Positions 8,195 through 11,359 of a stretch of DNA of 11,359 nt are shown piece by piece (position 1 is the first letter of the stretch; each line of letters opens with the position of its first letter). Position numbers and translations under genes: made by a program. The stretch comes from Victivallales bacterium (GTDB lineage Bacteria > Verrucomicrobiota > Lentisphaeria > Oligosphaerales > Oligosphaeraceae), in contig JAGCSE010000025.1 in assembly GCA_017964325.1 (NCBI GenBank), positions 1 through 11,359 of the forward strand, read 5' to 3'. The notes below the pieces were generated by a model. That model was not told the origin of the DNA. It saw only the letters and a list, made by a program, of their open reading frames with translations, and did no database searches.

Positions 8195-8306
8195 CTAGAG
8201 CTTCCAGCTCTTCTAGAGCTTCTAGAGCTTCTAGAGCCGCTAGAGCGCTAGAGCTTCTAGAGCTTCTAGAGCCGCTAGAGCTTCTAGAGCCGCTAGAGCT
8301 TCTAGA
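8195..8306. repeat. 9-bp tandem repeat array (CTAGAGCTT / CTAGAGCCG) filling the convergent gap
   Basis: Twelve head-to-tail units plus a five-base remnant. Most units are CTAGAGCTT (8195, 8213, 8222, 8248, 8257, 8275, 8293) or CTAGAGCCG (8231, 8266, 8284). Unit 2 is CCAGCTCTT, and unit 6 (8240-8247) has lost one base. The array starts four bases after the permease stop codon and ends inside the last codons of the convergent GH16 gene, whose TAG stop (8302-8304) is part of it. On the GH16 strand, seven successive TAG codons stay in frame because the unit is nine bases. Units 1 and 2 form a perfect six-base stem (8197-8202 with 8206-8211). Confidence 0.96.
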
Positions 8307-9222
8307 TTTCATCAAACACACGCACGTGATCCACTTCAAACCAGTCCGGCAGAACCGCTTGCGACAAAATCGGCGCAGGCGTCCCAAAGGGATGCCCCGC
8401 AGGGGCGGTGAAGCCTCCTCCACGGTAGCCATGGCATTCCGTGGAGACCAGAATGAACTGCTCCACTTCTGAAACCGGCCCGATGGACGTGCTTCCTTCC
8501 TTCAGCCACCGTTTGCCTCCTTCTGCGAACATCATATTCGCTTCCGCCGCCCGTTCCGGCGGCAGCACACGGCCGACGAGCCGTCCATCCGCATAGAAAT
8601 AATATCCGGCGGGACTCCAATCGACGCCGTAGTAATGCCATCCGTCCGCCGTCTCCTGATAGTCCCATTGGAAATGGCGTGAGCCATGGCAGTCCTTTCC
8701 ATAACCGCCCCAAATGTTTCCGCCGATGATCTTTCCTTCCGTGTGCTGCCGGTAGTTTTCCATGATGTCGCATTCGACGCCCGCAAAACGCGCATCTGGA
8801 TGCGAACCGACTCCCGGTGCCTGCAACCAGAAAGCAGCATGCCAGCCTGGGTTCTTCGGCAATTTGCAACGGATTTCATAATAGCCGTAGCGATGCATGA
8901 AACGCGGTGTTTCCATCTTGCCAAATGGCCAGAAACGCGGCGAATCCTTCGGAATATCATACGTCAGGGAACCGGTCTGAAGATGCGGCGAATAATAGTC
9001 GTCGCCCTTTTTGATGAGATGCAGCTTCAGATGGCTCTGCCCGTCAAGCTCCACGCCTTCCTCCGTGTACGTCTTGAAACGCTGCCCCCAGAAATTCAGG
9101 CGGAAGCCCCATTTGCTGCGGTCCAGTTCCGTCTCGTCGAATTCATCCTGCCAGACAAGTTTCCATGCCTTGCCTTCCGGCAGAAAACTGTCAGCGTGTC
9201 CTTCAACCGCATAATTCTGCAT
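8302..9222 (-). CDS. Glycoside hydrolase family 16 beta-glycanase, no signal peptide
   Basis: A 306-residue single-domain GH16 enzyme (laminarinase/agarase/porphyranase superfamily). The start of the fold is seen in WKLVWQDEFDETELDRSKW (20-38). The catalytic strand is VECDIMENY, with nucleophile Glu150, Asp152 and acid/base Glu155 in the ExDxxE spacing of the beta-bulge GH16 subgroups, all intact. GYYEIRCKLPKNPGWHAAFWLQ (113-134, key residues Glu116, Trp127 and Trp132) and WHYYGVDWSPAGYYFYADG (195-213) are typical neighbouring blocks. The start is well supported by AAGGAG five bases upstream. The protein has no signal peptide, which is unusual because most GH16 enzymes are secreted. It lies after the hisG terminator, so it probably needs its own promoter or read-through. 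The TAG stop is the first repeat unit of the adjoining tandem array. Polysaccharide target not determined. Confidence 0.9.
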   Translation of the reverse strand: MQNYAVEGHADSFLPEGKAWKLVWQDEFDETELDRSKWGFRLNFWGQRFKTYTEEGVELDGQSHLKLHLIKKGDDYYSPHLQTGSLTYDIPKDSPRFWPFGKMETPRFMHRYGYYEIRCKLPKNPGWHAAFWLQAPGVGSHPDARFAGVECDIMENYRQHTEGKIIGGNIWGGYGKDCHGSRHFQWDYQETADGWHYYGVDWSPAGYYFYADGRLVGRVLPPERAAEANMMFAEGGKRWLKEGSTSIGPVSEVEQFILVSTECHGYRGGGFTAPAGHPFGTPAPILSQAVLPDWFEVDHVRVFDEI

Positions 9223-9249
9223 GTGTTCTCCTTTTGCGCACCCTATATG

Positions 9250-9280
9250 AAAAAAGCGCCTCCCGCAAGCGAAAGGCGCT
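9250..9280 (-). terminator. Intrinsic terminator after hisG
   Basis: On the minus strand, AGCGCCT (9280-9274) pairs perfectly with AGGCGCT (9261-9255), with a further GC-rich three-pair stem in the loop (9264-9266 with 9269-9271), and is followed by six T (9255-9250, sharing the last stem base). It begins 20 bases after the hisG stop and is directional, since the plus strand has no T-run. It separates hisI-hisG from the GH16 gene. Confidence 0.88.
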
Positions 9281-9299
9281 CCCGTCTATTATCCAAATC

Positions 9300-10172
9300 C
9301 TACGGAATCACTTTGTTAAGATTGTATTCCACAATGCCTTCCGCACCGGCCTTCTTCAAGTCGGGGATGATGTCGCGCACAATGTGCTCATCGACGACCG
9401 TCGTCAGCGAATACCAATTCTGGTCCGACAGATGTGCAATCGTCGGGCGGTTCATCGCCGGCAGAATCTTTAAAACCGCCTCCAGATTGTCAACATGGCA
9501 GTTCATCATGAGGCCGACCTTGTTCTCGGCCGTCAGAACAGCCTGCAGCAGCAATGCGATCTTCTCCATCTTGTTGCGTTTGAACTCATCCTTCGCGGCG
9601 TCGTTGTTCGCAATGAAGCGCGTTGTCGTCTCACAGAGCGTATCGACGATGCGCAAGTTGTTGGCCTTCAGGCTGGAACCCGTCTCCGTGATCTCCACGA
9701 TCGCGTCCGCCAGATGCGGCGGCTTCACTTCCGTCGCGCCCCAGCTGAACTCGACTTTCGCGTTGACGCCGTTCTTCTCCAGATATTTCTTCGTCATGCC
9801 CATCGCCTCCGTCGCGATGCGCTTGCCTTCCAAGTCTTTGGCGCAATTGATCGGCGAATCGTTCGGTACGGCCAGAACCCACCGCAACGGCTTGCGACCG
9901 ACCTTGCCATAGACCAGTTCCGCGATTTCCGTCACGTTCGCGTCGTTCTCCAGAACCCAGTCGTATCCCGTCAGACCGCAATCCAGCAGCCCCATCTCCA
10001 CATAGCGTGCGATTTCCTGCGCACGAATCAAGATGCACTCGATTTCCGGATCGTCGATTTTCGGATAATAGGAACGGGACTGAACGTCAATATTGTATCC
10101 AGCACGTTTGAACATGCTGAAAGTCGTCTCCTCCAGACTGCCTTTCGGCAAACCCAGCTTCAATACTGCCAT
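9300..10172 (-). CDS. hisG: ATP phosphoribosyltransferase, long form
   Basis: HisG condenses ATP with PRPP to give phosphoribosyl-ATP, the first and feedback-regulated step of histidine synthesis. At 290 residues it is the long form, with a C-terminal regulatory domain and no need for HisZ. Visible features are [10 protein letters not shown] near the N-terminus (6-15), CGLTGYDWV (65-73), the PRPP phosphate-binding loop around [14 protein letters not shown] (161-174), and the C-terminal regulatory segment from about residue 210, with [20 protein letters not shown] and [20 protein letters not shown]. The C-terminal domain is where histidine inhibits the long-form enzyme. The start has an AAGGAA upstream at about nine bases. 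It follows hisI by 38 bp on the same strand, so the two are probably cotranscribed, and an intrinsic terminator follows closely. The remaining his genes are not in the window. Confidence 0.97.
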   Translation of the reverse strand: MAVLKLGLPKGSLEETTFSMFKRAGYNIDVQSRSYYPKIDDPEIECILIRAQEIARYVEMGLLDCGLTGYDWVLENDANVTEIAELVYGKVGRKPLRWVLAVPNDSPINCAKDLEGKRIATEAMGMTKKYLEKNGVNAKVEFSWGATEVKPPHLADAIVEITETGSSLKANNLRIVDTLCETTTRFIANNDAAKDEFKRNKMEKIALLLQAVLTAENKVGLMMNCHVDNLEAVLKILPAMNRPTIAHLSDQNWYSLTTVVDEHIVRDIIPDLKKAGAEGIVEYNLNKVIP

Positions 10173-10210
10173 AATCGTATTTCCTTATGAATTAATGCGT
10201 TCTGAATTAT

Positions 10211-10594
10211 TTACTTCTTATACACCTCGGCGGGATCGAAAACCCGCTCGCCAATCGTCGTCAAGCTGCCGTCAGCCTCGACCTTGCGGAAGAAACAGCT
10301 GCGGTACCCTTCGTGACACGCCGCCCCGCCGACTTGCTCGATCTTGAAAATGACCGTGTCCAGGTCGCAATCGACGAGAATCTCCTTTACTTTTTGAATA
10401 TTGCCGGACGATTCGCCCTTCACCCAGATCTTCTTGCGCGAACGCGTCCAATATGTTGCAATGCCGGTGGCCAGCGTCTTTTCCCACGCCTCTTCGTTGA
10501 TGTACGCAAGCATCAGGACGTCGCCTGTCTTGTAGTCCTGCGCAATTGCAGGAATCAGCCCGTCAGCACTCTTCGAGAAATCCAATTTAACCAT
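10211..10594 (-). CDS. hisI: Phosphoribosyl-AMP cyclohydrolase
   Basis: HisI opens the adenine ring of phosphoribosyl-AMP, the third step of histidine synthesis. The 127-residue protein is a stand-alone HisI and lacks the HisE (phosphoribosyl-ATP pyrophosphatase) domain found in HisIE fusions, so HisE must be encoded elsewhere. Key motifs are present: [18 protein letters not shown] (48-65), VDCDLD with Asp75, Asp77 and Asp79 as the magnesium ligands and Cys76, and [11 protein letters not shown] with Cys93 and Cys100, giving the three cysteines that bind zinc. The frame is open 21 codons further upstream, but the ATG at 10594 has an AAGGA seven bases away and gives a family-like N-terminus ([20 protein letters not shown]). 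The upstream extension would also overlap the likely promoter. It is the first gene of the hisI-hisG pair and divergent from the secreted-protein gene. Confidence 0.96.
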   Translation of the reverse strand: MVKLDFSKSADGLIPAIAQDYKTGDVLMLAYINEEAWEKTLATGIATYWTRSRKKIWVKGESSGNIQKVKEILVDCDLDTVIFKIEQVGGAACHEGYRSCFFRKVEADGSLTTIGERVFDPAEVYKK

Positions 10595-10646
10595 TGTCTT
10601 TTCCTTTATTATTGTTCCTTCCTTGTTTTTCGGTAAAAAAATACAA

Positions 10647-10673
10647 TTTATACGCATTTTGAAAAAGTTCCAA
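10647..10673 (-). promoter_or_regulatory. Likely hisI-hisG promoter
   Basis: On the minus strand TTGGAA (10673-10668) and TATAAA (10652-10647) are separated by 15 bases, slightly short. A transcript starting near 10640 would have a ~45-base leader with two AAGGA-like sites, the second one serving the ATG at 10594. No leader peptide with histidine codons is seen, so classical his attenuation is not indicated. Confidence 0.4.
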
Positions 10674-10688
10674 TTATTTTTTCACTTA

Positions 10689-10706
10689 TGATGAAAAATA
10701 TCATCA
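10689..10706. promoter_or_regulatory. Inverted repeat in the hisI / secreted-protein divergent region
   Basis: TGATGA-AAAATA-TCATCA is a perfect six-base inverted repeat placed just upstream of the likely hisI -35 box and about 50 bases before the opposite promoter. It may be a regulator site acting on one or both genes; it has no T-run to be a terminator in the plus direction. Confidence 0.3.
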
Positions 10707-10758
10707 CGCCATGTCTTAACAGCCTCGGCAAAAAAATGTTTTTTCTATCTGCCACTGT

Positions 10759-10786
10759 TTGACTTTATACCTATATTTAATAGATT
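10759..10786 (+). promoter_or_regulatory. Possible promoter of the secreted-protein gene
   Basis: TTGACT (10759-10764) and TAGATT (10781-10786) with a 16-base spacer lie about 40 bases before the ATG at 10827, in AT-rich DNA. The -35 box is good and the -10 box is moderate (four of six). Divergent from the hisI promoter. Confidence 0.4.
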
Positions 10787-10826
10787 ACTATAGATTTTCA
10801 TGTTTTCTATTTGCAAGGTACACGGT

Positions 10827-11359
10827 ATGCTCCACCATAAATTGTTCCTCCCGATCATCCTACTCACAGCAACACTTTTCGCATTTGACGGCTTCGACAT
10901 CTCATCCGCCAAATACAGACTGTCAATCGGCGAAATTTCTGACGTCACATCTCCTGACAAACCGACTTCCGTAACCGTCACCGTTTTCAACAAGACAAAC
11001 AAGGCGGCGAAAGCCGCCGTAACCATCCACAAGCTTGTCGATGACTGGAAAGTCGTGGGACAACCGTCCCAAACGGCCGAACTGCCGCCGAATTCGCAAA
11101 AAAATGTAACGTTCCAAATCGTCTCCGGCCCGTTTGTCTTCGACGCCCGCTATCCCGTTCACGCCCATGCCGTCTTTACAGCGGAAGACGTTCAGGCAGA
11201 GACGCTTGACGCCGTCCGCGTCTTCCTGGTCAAGCAGAACAGGCTCGCCGCCAACCTCCCAAAACCACCGGACATTCCCATGATCGCCGTCAACGACGGC
11301 TCCTCCATCTGCCTGGCGGACCTTGTCGGTGATGCCTCCATCGAATGGCAGTATTTCGG
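10827..11359 (+). CDS. Unrecognised secreted protein with Ig-like N-terminal domain, C-terminus outside window
   Basis: The open frame gives 177 complete codons and runs off the right edge. The first ~20 residues (MLHHKLFLPIILLTATLFAF) are a short basic start and a hydrophobic core, a likely signal peptide, with a possible cleavage after Ala19. Residues about 30-120 alternate hydrophobic and polar residues in beta-strand style and contain KPTSVTVTVFNKTNKAAKAAVTI and ELPPNSQKNVTFQIVSGPF, the pattern of a CARDB/NEW3-like immunoglobulin fold that often sits next to carbohydrate-active or surface domains. From about 145 a new segment starts (PKPPDIPMIAVNDGSSICLADLVG) that I do not recognise. The ATG has AAGG eight bases upstream. 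It is divergent from hisI with a 232-bp AT-rich gap. No function is assigned. Confidence 0.7.
   Translation, partial: MLHHKLFLPIILLTATLFAFDGFDISSAKYRLSIGEISDVTSPDKPTSVTVTVFNKTNKAAKAAVTIHKLVDDWKVVGQPSQTAELPPNSQKNVTFQIVSGPFVFDARYPVHAHAVFTAEDVQAETLDAVRVFLVKQNRLAANLPKPPDIPMIAVNDGSSICLADLVGDASIEWQYF

Noticed and set aside
8195..8306. CRISPR array
   Set aside because: Units are nine bases and directly adjacent, with no spacers and no cas genes.
8122..8472. Open frames encoding Leu-Glu-rich or Ser-Arg-rich repeats across the 9-bp array
   Set aside because: The repetitive peptides are just translations of the tandem DNA repeat and join the ends of two real genes in wrong frames.
8686..9912. 408-codon plus-strand open frame
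   Set aside because: It spans the ends of GH16 and hisG and the hisG terminator on the opposite strand; both of those genes are secure.
10595..10657. Upstream start for hisI
   Set aside because: It overlaps the likely promoter and adds a non-family N-terminus; the ATG at 10594 has an SD site.

Overview
The window (about 11.4 kb, moderately GC-rich, AT-rich gaps between genes) looks like a chromosomal segment of a Gram-negative-type, carbohydrate-degrading bacterium. A CUT2-type sugar ABC importer with a lipoprotein binding protein sits among three unrelated glycoside hydrolases and housekeeping genes (mazG, hisG, hisI). Shine-Dalgarno sites of the AAGGA type precede most genes. The style (scattered glycosidases, short clusters, long-form HisG) is compatible with the Lentisphaerae/Verrucomicrobia part of the PVC group, for example a gut or rumen member. 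That placement is an inference from impression and not a proof. No rRNA, tRNA, CRISPR array, transposase or phage gene was seen.

Layout. (1) Positions 1-4345, minus strand, transcribed mazG, then a GH38 alpha-mannosidase, then a GH32-like beta-propeller glycosidase that runs off the left edge; the two gaps are 56 bp each. (2) Positions 4607-8191, plus strand: binding lipoprotein, double-domain ATPase and permease of a ribose-type importer, divergent from mazG. (3) Positions 8302-10594, minus strand: hisI, then hisG with an intrinsic terminator behind it, then a GH16 family hydrolase that converges on the transporter. (4) From 10827, plus strand: the start of an unrecognised secreted protein, divergent from hisI.

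How they fit. The importer and the mannosidase/propeller glycosidase could form a small sugar-utilisation locus, with GH38 and GH32-like enzymes acting in the cytoplasm (no signal peptides). CUT2 importers normally carry monosaccharides, so they would not obviously supply an intracellular endo-acting GH16 enzyme. hisG and hisI catalyse the first and third steps of histidine synthesis and are unrelated to sugar use.

The most unusual signal is between genes. Two tandem repeat arrays, a 7-bp unit at 3563-3597 and a 9-bp unit at 8195-8306, are different in sequence but both carry CTAG in every regular unit, and both begin exactly at the TAG stop codon of a minus-strand gene (mazG and GH16). A second unusual spot is 5566-5622, where a good Shine-Dalgarno site, a five-codon mini-ORF and a terminator-like hairpin lie between the binding-protein and ATPase genes.
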